Below are positions 54,699 to 64,000 of a DNA stretch of 64,000 nt, in pieces. The notes under the pieces were generated by a model that saw only the letters and a program-made list of their open reading frames with translations, ran no database searches and had not been told where the DNA came from. Each line of letters opens with the position of its first letter. The first letter of the stretch is position 1. The stretch comes from Lolium rigidum (Eukaryota; Streptophyta; Magnoliopsida; Poales; Poaceae): assembly GCF_022539505.1 (NCBI RefSeq), contig NC_061508.1:92979276-93043275 (forward strand), in the 5' to 3' direction. Both the position numbers and the translations under genes were made by a program.

Positions 54699-54781
54699 GT
54701 CGGGTTAGGCCCATAGGCGACGAAAAATGCCCCTTAGTTGACGATTTTGGGACGTTGTCTATCAGAACTTTTCTTGTAGTG
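54699..54781 (-). mobile_element. Right end of a CACTA element
   Basis: On the minus strand from 54781 the sequence begins CACTACAAGAAAAGTTCTGA, a classic CACTA terminus. Only 83 bp are present before the gap. It sits inside the minus-strand LTR that continues at 54782. Confidence 0.75.
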
Positions 54782-55710
54782 AATGTTTTATCCCTAGTGG
54801 CAACATCACAACACAACCTTAGAACTTTCTGTCACTGTCCCAGGTGTCAATGCAGGCATGAACCCACTATCGAGCATAAATACTCCCTCTTGGAGTTAAG
54901 AGCAAAAACTTGGCCAGAGCCTCTACTAACAACGGAGAGCATGCAAGATCATAAACAACACATATGTAATAACTTGATAATTAACATAACATGGTATTCT
55001 CTATCCATCGGATCCCGACAAACACAACATAGAGTATTACGTGATAGATGATCTTGATCATGTTAGGCAGCTCACAAGATCCAACAATGAAGCACAATGA
55101 GGAGAAGACAACCATCTAGCTACTGCTATGGACCCATAGTCCAGGGGTGAACTACTCACTCATCACTCCGGAGGCGACCATGGCGGTGTAGAGTCCTCCG
55201 GGAGATGAATCCCCTCTCCGGCAGGGTGCCGGAGGAGATCTCCAGAATCCCCCGAGATGGGATTAGCGGCGGCGGCGTCTCTGGAAGGTTTTCCGTATCG
55301 TGGTTCTTCGCATCAGGGGTTTCGCGACGGAGGCTTTAAGTAGGCGGAAGGGCAACGTGGGGGCCACACGGGGCCCCACACCACAGGTCGGCGCGGCAAG
55401 ACCTGGGCCGCGCCGCCCTATGGTGGCGGCCCCTCGTGGCCCCACTTCGACTCCTCTTCGGTCTTCCGGAAGCTTCGTGGCAAAATAGGACCCTGGGTCT
55501 TGATTTCGTCCAATTTCGAGAATATTTCGTTACTAGGATTTCTGAAACCAAAAACAGCGGAAAACAAGCAATCGGCTCTTCGGCATCTTGTTAATAGGTT
55601 AGTTCCGAGAAAATGCACGAATATGACATAAAGTGTGCATAAAACATGTAGGTATCATCAATAATATGGCATGGAACATAAGAAATTATCGATACGTCGG
55701 AGACGTATCA
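54782..55710 (-). mobile_element. LTR fragment (minus strand) of a gypsy element
   Basis: On the minus strand from 55710 it starts TGATACGTCTCCGACGTATC, a common start of grass gypsy LTRs. It runs 929 bp until cut by the CACTA end. The other end and any internal region lie in or beyond the gap. Confidence 0.7.
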
Positions 55711-55892
55711 CCGCCCTATAAGGAGGCCACCTCGTTGCCCCTCTCCGATTCTGGTTCGACCTGGTACTTTCCTTTTGTCGTGAATTTTTTTGCTATATAA
55801 TCCCCCGACCCCCGGAGGTCCGTATATCGTTTTCTCGTCGTGTTTTGTTTCGAGTCTGTTTCGCCGAGATCTGTCTTTGATCTAGAAGCACC

Positions 55893-56387
55893 ATGGTCTC
55901 CAACAACAAGGACAAGGAGCCTTTGGAGGAAGATATTCAAGATCCCGAGTTGGAAGAAGAATTCAAGGAGGAAGTGAAGGGGATGTCATCAACAAAAAGG
56001 AAGCGGCAATCGGTGAGGAGTAAGCCAATCTTGGTGGGATCGGTTAACACTGGACGTTCTTTTTCTCATAACTTCCAGGGACCTCTACCGCCTGCTCTTA
56101 GCCTCAACTATTTCCCTGTTGTGGAGGAAGCACTACGGGTTACCGATGAGTTTTGTGATCAATACCGTGCTCTGAGAAGGGAGGTGGAGATACTTCAGGA
56201 GGAGAACAACCGACTTCGCAGAATGCTGGAATATCACTCAATTCCCATCACAAGGACACCACCGCCATCTTTGGATAACAATGAATCTCTTCGAGTCTTA
56301 GTGCAGAATTGCCAAACTGAAAAGCTGAAGCTGGAGGAGATCTTTAAGAGTCGCAGGAACGGGCCATCACCACCGCCGAAGGAGTAA
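55893..56387 (+). CDS. Auxiliary coiled-coil ORF of the gypsy element, 164 aa
   Basis: A complete frame, ATG in a good context (AGCACCATGG). The acidic N-terminus (DKEPLEEDIQDPELEEEFKE) leads to a basic patch (TKRKRQSVRSK) and a predicted coiled coil at about residues 100-125 (RREVEILQEENNRLRRMLEY). It ends in a basic proline-rich tail. No enzymatic domain is recognised. It lies in the 3' region of the gypsy element, sense to its LTR, where extra ORFs of unknown function are known in grass elements. An AAGCTTGGGGGAGTGCC motif like the real PPT follows 30 bp after the stop. Confidence 0.55.
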   Translation: MVSNNKDKEPLEEDIQDPELEEEFKEEVKGMSSTKRKRQSVRSKPILVGSVNTGRSFSHNFQGPLPPALSLNYFPVVEEALRVTDEFCDQYRALRREVEILQEENNRLRRMLEYHSIPITRTPPPSLDNNESLRVLVQNCQTEKLKLEEIFKSRRNGPSPPPKE

Positions 56388-57950
56388 TTCATCATCGGTA
56401 TTGGCACCCCCTTGGTTTGTTCCAAGCTTGGGGGAGTGCCGCGGTATCACATCATCACTATCTTTTACTTTTTTATTATCAAATAGTGTCATATCATGAG
56501 TAGGGAAGTTATCATATAAGATGTGTTGCGGTATGGAAGTATCTCTCTTTAGTTGGTTATCTATGTATCCCTTGGTGTGAGTTATCGTTATGGAATATTA
56601 ATGAGAAGTCTTATCATTTACATATTGCACATCTTATTTTAGTTTGCAATTTCTATTATATGATTGATCTTGTTGTTAGTATTGGCATCACTTTGGGAGC
56701 ATTGAGTAAATCTATTTGGTTTTGGCAAACTTAGCATTGGTCAATAGCAACAACACTTTGAGTTTAATTAGAAAAGAGGAAGTACATGTAGATATGTTAT
56801 TATCTTTCTTGTTAGTTCCTAGCTTAGTATTCGAAGTTAAAATTGTTTGTGCTTACAAGGAAGATGCATGATTGTTTCTATCACATGTATATTTGTTTGT
56901 TTCCCTCAACTCTTATGCTTGCTAATCAACCTTGCTAGCCAAAAACTCGTATCGAGAGGGATTGCTTCTCGTGCATCCAAACCCTTAAACCAAATATATG
57001 CCATCAGTGTCCACCATAACTACCTACTATGTGGTATTTCCCTGCCATTCCAAGTAAATACTTCATGTGCTACCTTTAAATAATTCGAAAGCTATTACCT
57101 CTTATTTGTGTCAATGTTTTATAGCTCATGAGGAAGTATGTGGTGTTTTATCTTTCAATCTTGTTGGGAAGCTTTCACTAATGGACTAGTGGCTTCATCC
57201 ACTTATCCTATAATTTTGCAAAAGAGCTGGCAACGGGGTTCCCAGCCCCAATTAATTAACTTTCATTAATATTTCTCTTCACATGTTTTGCCCTGATTCA
57301 TCAGTAAGCAACTTAATTTTGCAATAGACACTCCTCCATGGTATGTGAAATGTTGGAAGGCACCCGAGGATTCGGTTAGCCATGGCTTGTGTAAGCAAAG
57401 GTTGGGGGGAGTATCATCCTTAAATAAACTAAAATGCATGTGTAAACAAAAGAGAAGAGGGATGATCTGCCTTGCTGGTAGAGATGACGTCCTTCATGGG
57501 AGCCGCTCTTTGGAAGTCTGTTTGGCAAGGGGGTTAGAGTACCCGCTACCATTCGTTGACAACAACAAACACCTCTCAAAACTTTACTTTTATGCTCTCT
57601 TTATGATTCCAAAATTTTAAAAGCTCTAGCACATGATTTAATCCCTGCTTCCCTCAGCGAAGGGCCTTTCTTTTATTTTCATGTTGAGTCAGTAAACCTA
57701 TTTCCCTCCATCTTAAGCAAGCAATTGAGTTGTTGTGATCCAACTATCTATATTGTGATCTACTTAATCATGCCTTTTATTCTTCCTTGTTTAGTACAAG
57801 TTTTATCTGAATGAATATAGCTTTGAAAGTTATCAATGATTATGAGAAGATTACTATGATTGAGTATGCAAGTTTATTATAAGCTTTAATATGAGAGCAC
57901 TGCTCAATAGATAAGTATAATGCTGATCAGCTTGTTCTCTGACCAAGAAC
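56388..57950 (+). other. Non-coding 3' internal region of the gypsy element
   Basis: AT-rich, no frame with a domain. It belongs to the retroelement by position between the auxiliary ORF and the PPT. Confidence 0.5.
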
Positions 57951-60034
57951 GAAGTTTGCCATCACCAATATTGATTTCTTATGCACCTTTATTTGTGATT
58001 ACCTTCTACTTGTTTCAAGTTGAATTATATGAGGAAGTTGTCTACTAGAATGTCTTGTGTGAATTGATATGATGCTTCTTGTCCATATTTTATTTATCGA
58101 CTCTTCACTCCATAAACATGTGGTCTTGTTTACCGAGTTCAGTTTCGCTTGGGGACAAGCGAAGTCTAAGCTTGGGGGAGTTGATACGTCCATTTTGCAT
58201 CACTATTTTATATCATAATTTACTCGTTATTCATTGATATATTTCATATTTAGGGATGATACTTATGTTATTTCATCTATTTTGCATGTTTCATGATTAT
58301 TGGAGAATCGCGCACCGGAGTCGAGATTCTCGCTGGAAAAAGCACCGTTAGAATGCAATATTTCGGAAGATCAACAATTGACGGGAATTATACTGAAAAT
58401 CCTATTTTTCCGGAAGACGGAGGTAGCCAAAGGGGGAGCCGAGGAGGGCCGCCATGGGCCCCCTCATAGGCCGGCGCGAGCCCTGCCCCGGCCGCGCCGC
58501 CATGTGGGGAGGGGGCCCACGGCCCCTCTCGGCCTCCTCTCCTTCGCGTACTTCTTCGTCCCGAAAACCTAAGCCCCAGAGGATAGTCGCGAAGAGTCAC
58601 AGCCGCCTCTGCGGGGCGGAAAACACTAGAGAGAAAAGAGCTCTCCGGATGGCTGAAATCCGCCGGGGAAATTCCCTCCCGGAGGGGGAAATCGACGCCA
58701 TCGTCATCGTCATCGAGCTGGACATCATCTCCATCATCATCACCATCATCTTCATCATCATCACCGCCATCTCCACCGCTGCACCTCGTCACCGCTCGTA
58801 ACAATTAGGGTTGGATCTTGATTGTTTGATAGGGAAACTCTCCCGTATTGATTTCTACTTGTTATTGATGCTATTGAGTGAAACCATTGAACCAAGGTTT
58901 ATGTTCAGATTGTTATTCATCATCATATCACCTCTGATCATGTTCCATATGATGTCTTGTGAGTAGTTCGTTTAGTTCTTGAGGACATGGGTGAAGTTTG
59001 CCATCACCAATATTGATTTCTTATGCACCTTTATTTGTGATTACCTTCTACTTGTTTCAAGTTGAATTATATGAGGAAGTTGTCTACTAGAATGTCTTGT
59101 GTGAATTGATATGATGCTTCTTGTCCGTATTTTATTTATCGACTCTTCACTCCATAAACATGTGGTCTTGTTTACTGAGCTCAGTTTCGCTTGGGGACAA
59201 GCGAAGTCTAAGCTTGGGGGAGTTGATACGTCCATTTTGCATCACTATTTTATATCATAATTTACTGTTATTCATTGATATATTTCATATTTAGGGATGA
59301 TACTTATGTTATTTCATCTATTTTGCATGTTTCATGATTATTGGAGAATCGCGCACCGGAGTCAGGATTCTGCTGGAAAAAGCACCGTTAGAATGCAATA
59401 TTTCGGAAGATCAACAATTGACGGGAATTATACTGAAAATCCTATTTTTCCAGAAGACGGAGGTAGCCAAAAGGGGGAGCCGAGGAGGGCCGCCATGGGC
59501 CCCCCTCATAGGCCGGCGCGAGCCCTGCCCTGGCCGCGCCGCCATGTGTGGAGGGGGCCCACAGCCCCCTCTGGCCTCCTCTCCTTCGCGTACTTCTTCG
59601 TCCCGAAAACCTAAGCCCCAGAGGATAGTCGCGAAGAGTCACAGCCGCCTCTGCGGGGCGGAAAACACTAGAGAGAAAAGAGCTCTCCGGATGGCTGAAA
59701 TCCGCCGGGGAAATTCCCTCCCGGAGGGGGAAATCGACGCCATCGTCATCGTCATCGAGCTGGACATCATCTCCATCATCATCACCATCATCTTCATCAT
59801 CATCACCGCCATCTCCACCGTTGCACCTCGTCACCGCTGTAACAATTAAGGTTGGATCTTGATTGTTTGATAGGGGAAACTCTCTCGGTATTGATTTCTA
59901 CTTGTTATTGATGCTATTGAGTGAAACCATTGAACCAAGGTTTATGTTCAGATTGTTATTCATCATCATATCACCTCTGATCATGTTCCATATGATGTCT
60001 TAAGAGTAGTTCGTTTAGTTCTTGAGGACATGGG
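57951..60034. repeat. Tandem duplication, two units of 1042 bp
   Basis: The segment starting GAAGTTTGCCATCACCAATA at 57951 restarts at 58993. Each unit holds about 230 bp of internal sequence with the PPT, then about 810 bp of LTR. Differences are few (for example CTCGTTATTC / CTGTTATTC). The LTR start is thus present at 58182 and 59224. Confidence 0.95.
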
Positions 60035-60735
60035 TGGAGTCTAAATGTTAGTAGTGAATTATGTTGGTTAGTATTCAATGTTATGATATTTAAGTTGTGG
60101 TGTTATTCTTCTAGTGGTGTCATGTGAATGTCGACTACATGATCTTCACAATTTATGGGCCTAGGGGAATACATCTTGTATTCGTTTGCTAATTGCGGGG
60201 TTGCCGGAGTGACGAAAACCTAAACCCCCGTTGGTATATCGATGCAGGAGGGATAGCAGGATCTCAGAGTTTAAGGCTATGGTTAGATTTATCTTAATTA
60301 CTTTCTTGTATTTGCGGATGCTTGCAAGGGGTATAATCACAAGTATGTATTAGTCCTAGGAAGGGCGGTGCATTAGCATAGGTTCACCCACACAACACTT
60401 ATCAAAACAATGAAGATTAATCAGCTATATGAAGCGAAAGCACTAGACTAAATTCCCGTGTGTCCTCAAGAACGTTTGGTCATTATAAGTAAACAAACCG
60501 GCTTGTCCTTTGTGCTAAAAAGGATTGGGCCACTCGCTGCAATTATTTCTCTCGCACTTTACTTACTTGTACTTTATTCAAGCTGCTATATTAAAACCCC
60601 CGAATACTTGTCCGTGAGCATTTACAGTGAATCCTTCATCGAAACTGCTTGTCAACACCTTCTGCTCCTCGTTGGGTTCGACACTCTTATTTATCGAAAG
60701 TACTACGATACACCCCCTATACTTGTGGGTCATCA
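59224..60735 (+). repeat. LTR of the gypsy element (3' LTR)
   Basis: 1512 bp from TGATACGTCCATTTTGC to TTGTGGGTCATCA. It contains an (ATC)n-rich stretch near 59750-59815 (also in the first duplicate, 58710-58770). Confidence 0.8.
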
Positions 60736-61010
60736 CCTCCCGACGAGATCACCACCACGCAGTCTATCGGCTGCCCCATTGTAATCGTTTTTACCAATAA
60801 TCAAGATCAGACAAGCAGGAGCAAGGGTTTTACCTCATCTAGGGCCCCGAACCTGGGTAAATCTCGCTCCTCGCTCGCTTGGTATCCAATGTCTCGTGCT
60901 GACCTGCAAGATTCCATCAATCCTAAGCCCCTCATGGTGGGCATTGCCGAGGACCCCCCTCGTCAATTGGCACCGTCTATGGGAACCCTGCTCGTTCAAG
61001 GCACATGATC
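60736..61010 (+). mobile_element. End of another gypsy LTR with primer-binding site
   Basis: The segment ends CCCCCCTCGTCA (60965) and is followed by TTGGCACCGTCTATGGGA, a gypsy PBS. The LTR start is missing; the gypsy LTR ending at 60735 abuts it. The leader continues to at least 61150. Confidence 0.65.
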
Positions 61011-61150
61011 GGCTGTTCCGATCACGTCGGCTACACCTGCGTCGGCATTGACTTCGTCGGCTCTGACATAGCCGATCTTGGAGGACTCGATCATCTTCGG
61101 GTACTTCGATTTCACCCCCACGCCTTCAAGTCGCGTTCAGTGATGACTAC

Positions 61151-61479
61151 AAGTATATATGTCTGTTGTAGCTAGTTTCGAAATAAGAGCATCGAACCAC
61201 GAGGAGGTACTAGTAATGATCTTGACATCCCTTGCTACTTTCTAATAGAGGCTACTTGATAATTTTTTTCTAATCTCAAAATAATAAAAAAGGGGGTGTT
61301 GTAAATGGTTACAGAAAAAGTAAATTAAGTAGTAAAAATGTTATATAAAAAGGGTTGAAACTTTATAAGAAAAAGTGTTCCCAGTGATTATTAGATCCAC
61401 CACTAGCACTAGAACTCATGTTAATCAAGATGAAATAAGCTTTCAAACATGTTGTGTGTGTGGAAGAGCTCTGTAACAA
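61151..61479. other. AT-rich, nothing recognised
   Basis: Probably remaining leader or eroded repeat DNA between two LTR elements; no ORF or termini. Confidence 0.4.
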
Positions 61480-62487
61480 GATGCGCCCAGAAAGCCATTG
61501 GTCATCGCATCTCTAAATAACCACATCATCTAGCCTTCTGCAGCCACATATTAACTAGTGCTATTCAGGGGTAAACCCCATGGTCATCGATATGAGCTTT
61601 ATGAATCCCTTTTACCCCCCTATCCATGTGTCAAAGCGCCGATACGGTAATGTCACTTCTCGCCGTCGCTTTACCACACTTCAAAGAGTAATTCCCTCTC
61701 AAGACCAATAGGTAATATTACATGGGGCACAACATGTAATACCAAGAGAGAAAACTAACACACTTTAATACTTGAAAATATAAACCATCTTAGATTCATC
61801 TCATATTCAAGCTAGGGTTTCACCATCTCCCCCAAAACTTATAAGACTACTCACACACGGAGACAATCAAGAACATCATCATAATCTTGTGGAATGGATG
61901 AGTGGAATGGAACGAATTTGAGTGCAAATCCACAATAACAATCAAGATTATGACTATGGTTGGACAATGATGATGATGGTTGTGCAGCGGTTGATGCTGA
62001 TGAAGGGGATGATGCCTTGTCCTCCGAGGATCCACGTAGCAGCCGAGATCTTGTCTTCTCCACAGTTTCCTCTTGAGATCTGATCTGGGGCGGTATTTTT
62101 CGGTTTCGCGGAGTTGTGTGTGTCTAATCTCTGATCCGTCTGCGGGAGGTGAAAGTATTTTACGAGCCGGTGCTCCTGGAGGGTGGTACGTGCGGACATT
62201 ACGGGCGGGCCCTGCCCGTACCGATGCCCGTTAAACTCCCTGGAAGTTGTCCTCACATTGTCCTTTCGCCCAGACGCATTATTAAGTGCAAAAATGATTT
62301 CTATCACGTCAAAATACCAGAAAATGATAGTTTTCATTATTATTTCATGATTGACTTATTATTTTAAGATCATGTGTAGACAAGCATAAAAGGGCGCGGT
62401 AGCGCGGTGAAATACAAAAATCCTATCTCTACTTGATGATAACTTGATGAAATAGTGATGCAAAACATGCTAAAAATGCACTCATCA
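61480..62487 (-). mobile_element. LTR (3' LTR) of a minus-strand gypsy element
   Basis: On the minus strand the LTR starts at 62487 (TGATGAGTGCATTTTTAGC), directly after a PPT (CTAAGCTTGGGGAAGT, 62488-62503). About 1 kb can be followed. The left limit near 61480 is approximate, and no TSD was seen. Confidence 0.65.
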
Positions 62488-62503
62488 ACTTCCCCAAGCT
62501 TAG
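62488..62503 (-). promoter_or_regulatory. Polypurine tract of the minus-strand gypsy
   Basis: Reads CTAAGCTTGGGGAAGT on the minus strand, next to the LTR start. It is nearly identical to the PPT at 58166-58181 of the plus-strand gypsy. Confidence 0.75.
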
Positions 62504-63065
62504 ACTCTTGCTCGTCCCCGAGCAAGATACAAGCTTAATGGACAGAGTCATCTTTGTTCATGAAGCGGGAGTCGCCAAAACAAATGAGACATTTTCAAGA
62601 ACAAGGATTATAACATCGGATGAAAAACTAGAGCATGAATGAAACCATACTATTCTCAAACTCAAATGACTTAAAGGCATCCACACCTTACAAGGTTTAA
62701 TAAAAGACAAGAAGATTACTTTATCTAGGTATCATAAAATCATGAATTTAGCTTTTCATCACGGTTCTTGCTAATAGCTTTTATCTTTCTCGCACTTATT
62801 TTTACTTCACAATCTTCTTTTCTTTCTTTCTATGTTTCTCTTTTTCACAAAGGAATTAATGATTTTGCAATACTTTGTAGGTGATTTTTCCTATATGCTA
62901 TCAAATCTTTTTGGTGTGGAGGACTATAAATCATTATCATGATTGAAATACAATTATACTCATCCTAATTCATACATCTAATGCAATAATCATAATTCAA
63001 TCATATTTTAGATAGGATAATGACTCAAGACTTATTAGATAAAATACTTCACTTTCCAAGGGAAA
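62504..63065 (-). other. Non-coding 3' internal region of the minus-strand gypsy
   Basis: AT-rich spacer between the auxiliary ORF and the PPT; no frame of note. Confidence 0.5.
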
Positions 63066-63533
63066 CTAAACAAGTGCTAATGCAATCATTATCGGTATTC
63101 TAACTAAATTCATACTGAAAGTAAATACTCGAACTAAACTGGATCGATTACAAGGTGTTGTAGATCTCCCCAAGATTGGAATCAAGCAAGGTGGGATCGA
63201 ATAATCCTTGTGATTATTTGATACCGTTGCAGCTTCATGTGGAGGGATGACATTGGAGAAGGCTGCACAGAGCCTCCTATTAGACTCCTCTAGAGCAGCT
63301 ATGCGACGGTTAGCATTATGTAACTCATAGCGCGTCGATTTCACTGCTTCAGTCATTGCTTTCACCACTTTATTGAGTTCCTTCTTCTCAGCCAAGTCCA
63401 GGAGACGTCGACGCACAATATCCCGATGGAGAAGTTCATTGTTTTGATGCTTCTCTAGTAGGTTGCGGCGCATCTTGGTCCTCATACGTGGCTTGACTAG
63501 CGAAGCAGGTTCATCACTAAGCACGGACCCCAT
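63066..63533 (-). CDS. Auxiliary ORF of the minus-strand gypsy, 155 aa
   Basis: The basic N-terminal part (KPRMRTKMRRNLLEKHQNNE) is followed by a helical, coiled-coil-prone middle (LAEKKELNKVVKAMTEAVKS, ANRRIAALEESNRRLCAAF) and a variable end. No enzymatic domain is seen. Position next to the PPT/LTR and general layout match the 55893-56387 ORF, though the sequences are not obviously homologous. Related-looking frames continue upstream to the window edge (63534-64000) in other frames, so the true start may lie further right and the gene may be frameshifted. Confidence 0.4.
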   Translation of the reverse strand: MGSVLSDEPASLVKPRMRTKMRRNLLEKHQNNELLHRDIVRRRLLDLAEKKELNKVVKAMTEAVKSTRYELHNANRRIAALEESNRRLCAAFSNVIPPHEAATVSNNHKDYSIPPCLIPILGRSTTPCNRSSLVRVFTFSMNLVRIPIMIALALV

Positions 63534-64000
63534 TCATCTTGGGGCTTCACGCTTATGCGAGCGCTCAACGTCATCTTCTTTGTTATGGAAGTATGGGCGG
63601 TAGTCTCCTCATAAGTTCCTGCATCAACATCATTATGCTTACGTTTGGTCAACACATAGTGAGTCGAGATGAGCTTGAGGGATTCCATGCGCCCTGTCCC
63701 GTGCGGCTTCTTGGCTTCTTCTTCATACTGGAGTCACCATGGCTAGGTATGGATGTGTCTAGCCACTTGAAGCTGGAGCCATGAACCGCGGATTGTTTTC
63801 ATCGTCCGTGTCATAGTACACTTCTCCCATCCTTAGAACGAAACCTTGGCCTTCACGCTTGTCGTATTCGTGGTACGAGGTCTCGGATTTGTCCCATGAC
63901 GGAGGCATGAGGCCGAGAGGTTTCCCTTTTCCAGGAGCTACGTAGCGCAGAATGTGGTGAAGGTCTGCAAGGATGGAGATGGAGACGCTTTGGGAGGCCT
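63534..64000 (-). other. Internal sequence of the minus-strand gypsy, runs off the window
   Basis: Minus-strand frames of moderate length (for example 63497-63688) have no known domain. They are probably the upstream part of the auxiliary ORF or the region 3' of integrase. No gag-pol motif is visible before the window ends. Confidence 0.4.

Larger units (their letters stand above)
55711..60735 (+). mobile_element. 3' part of a Ty3/gypsy element with duplicated PPT/LTR start
   Basis: Contains the end of an internal region with an auxiliary coiled-coil ORF, PPT motifs (CTAAGCTTGGGGGAGT) and an LTR (59224-60735, TGATACGTCC...GGGTCATCA, 1512 bp). Gag and pol are not in the window; the left side ends abruptly at the LTR fragment at 55710. 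The junction of internal region and LTR occurs twice because of a 1042-bp tandem duplication. Confidence 0.75.

Noticed and set aside
60458..60784. 108-codon plus-strand frame with hydrophobic segments
   Set aside because: It lies across the end of the gypsy LTR and its junction with another LTR; the apparent membrane helix is a by-product of LTR sequence.

Overview
This window is nuclear DNA of a grass, most likely a Pooideae (wheat/barley/oat-type) genome. The support is a spliced grass-type NAC gene, GC-rich monocot coding sequence, a BARE/Angela-like copia solo LTR, tRNA-derived SINEs, CACTA elements with TTTTGTCCCGG subterminal repeats, and nested gypsy and copia elements that fill more than half the window. 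One 100-base run of N (54599-54698) marks an assembly gap. There is no bacterial, organellar or CRISPR content.

Layout. 1-9411 is gene space. It holds one well-supported host gene, a NAC transcription factor of the CUC3 type (4311-6079, two exons), two SINEs on the minus strand with exact target-site duplications (TSDs), a 240-bp tandem duplication and microsatellites. 9412-16641 is a non-autonomous CACTA transposon (TSD TGC). Its interior carries a broken 3'-5' exonuclease gene (plus strand) and a multi-domain B3/REM gene (minus strand), each interrupted by its own solo LTR, and an AT-rich tandem array of about 158-bp units. 17529-36117 is a decayed Ty1/copia element with very short 131-bp LTRs (TSD GATGA). 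Nested inside it, in opposite orientation, is a 13.5-kb Ty3/gypsy element of the Tat type (19611-33081, TSD TCTAG). That gypsy carries an intron-containing antisense gene between its integrase and its 3' LTR.

36118-47100 returns to gene space. It has a small conserved plant protein gene (37915-38445, minus), several miniature or partial DNA transposons, a complete 1059-bp PIF/Harbinger-type element (TSD TAA) with a 179-codon reading frame and a perfect 30-bp palindrome, and a single-exon F-box gene (45856-47082). 47687-53399 is a 5'-truncated LINE with its own TSD, split by a young gag-only gypsy element (48013-52626). From 53596 to the end the window is stacked retroelement debris: a LINE tail, LTR fragments, a CACTA end next to the gap, a gypsy 3' end with a 1042-bp tandem duplication across the internal/LTR junction, an LTR end with primer-binding site, and the 3' part of a minus-strand gypsy that runs off the window.

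Only four reading frames look like plausible working genes: NAC, the conserved small protein, F-box and, more doubtfully, the Harbinger-carried frame. They show no shared pathway. The most unusual structures are the CACTA element loaded with two host-type genes and the spliced antisense gene inside the Tat-type gypsy. All calls come from reading the sequence; no database search was run.
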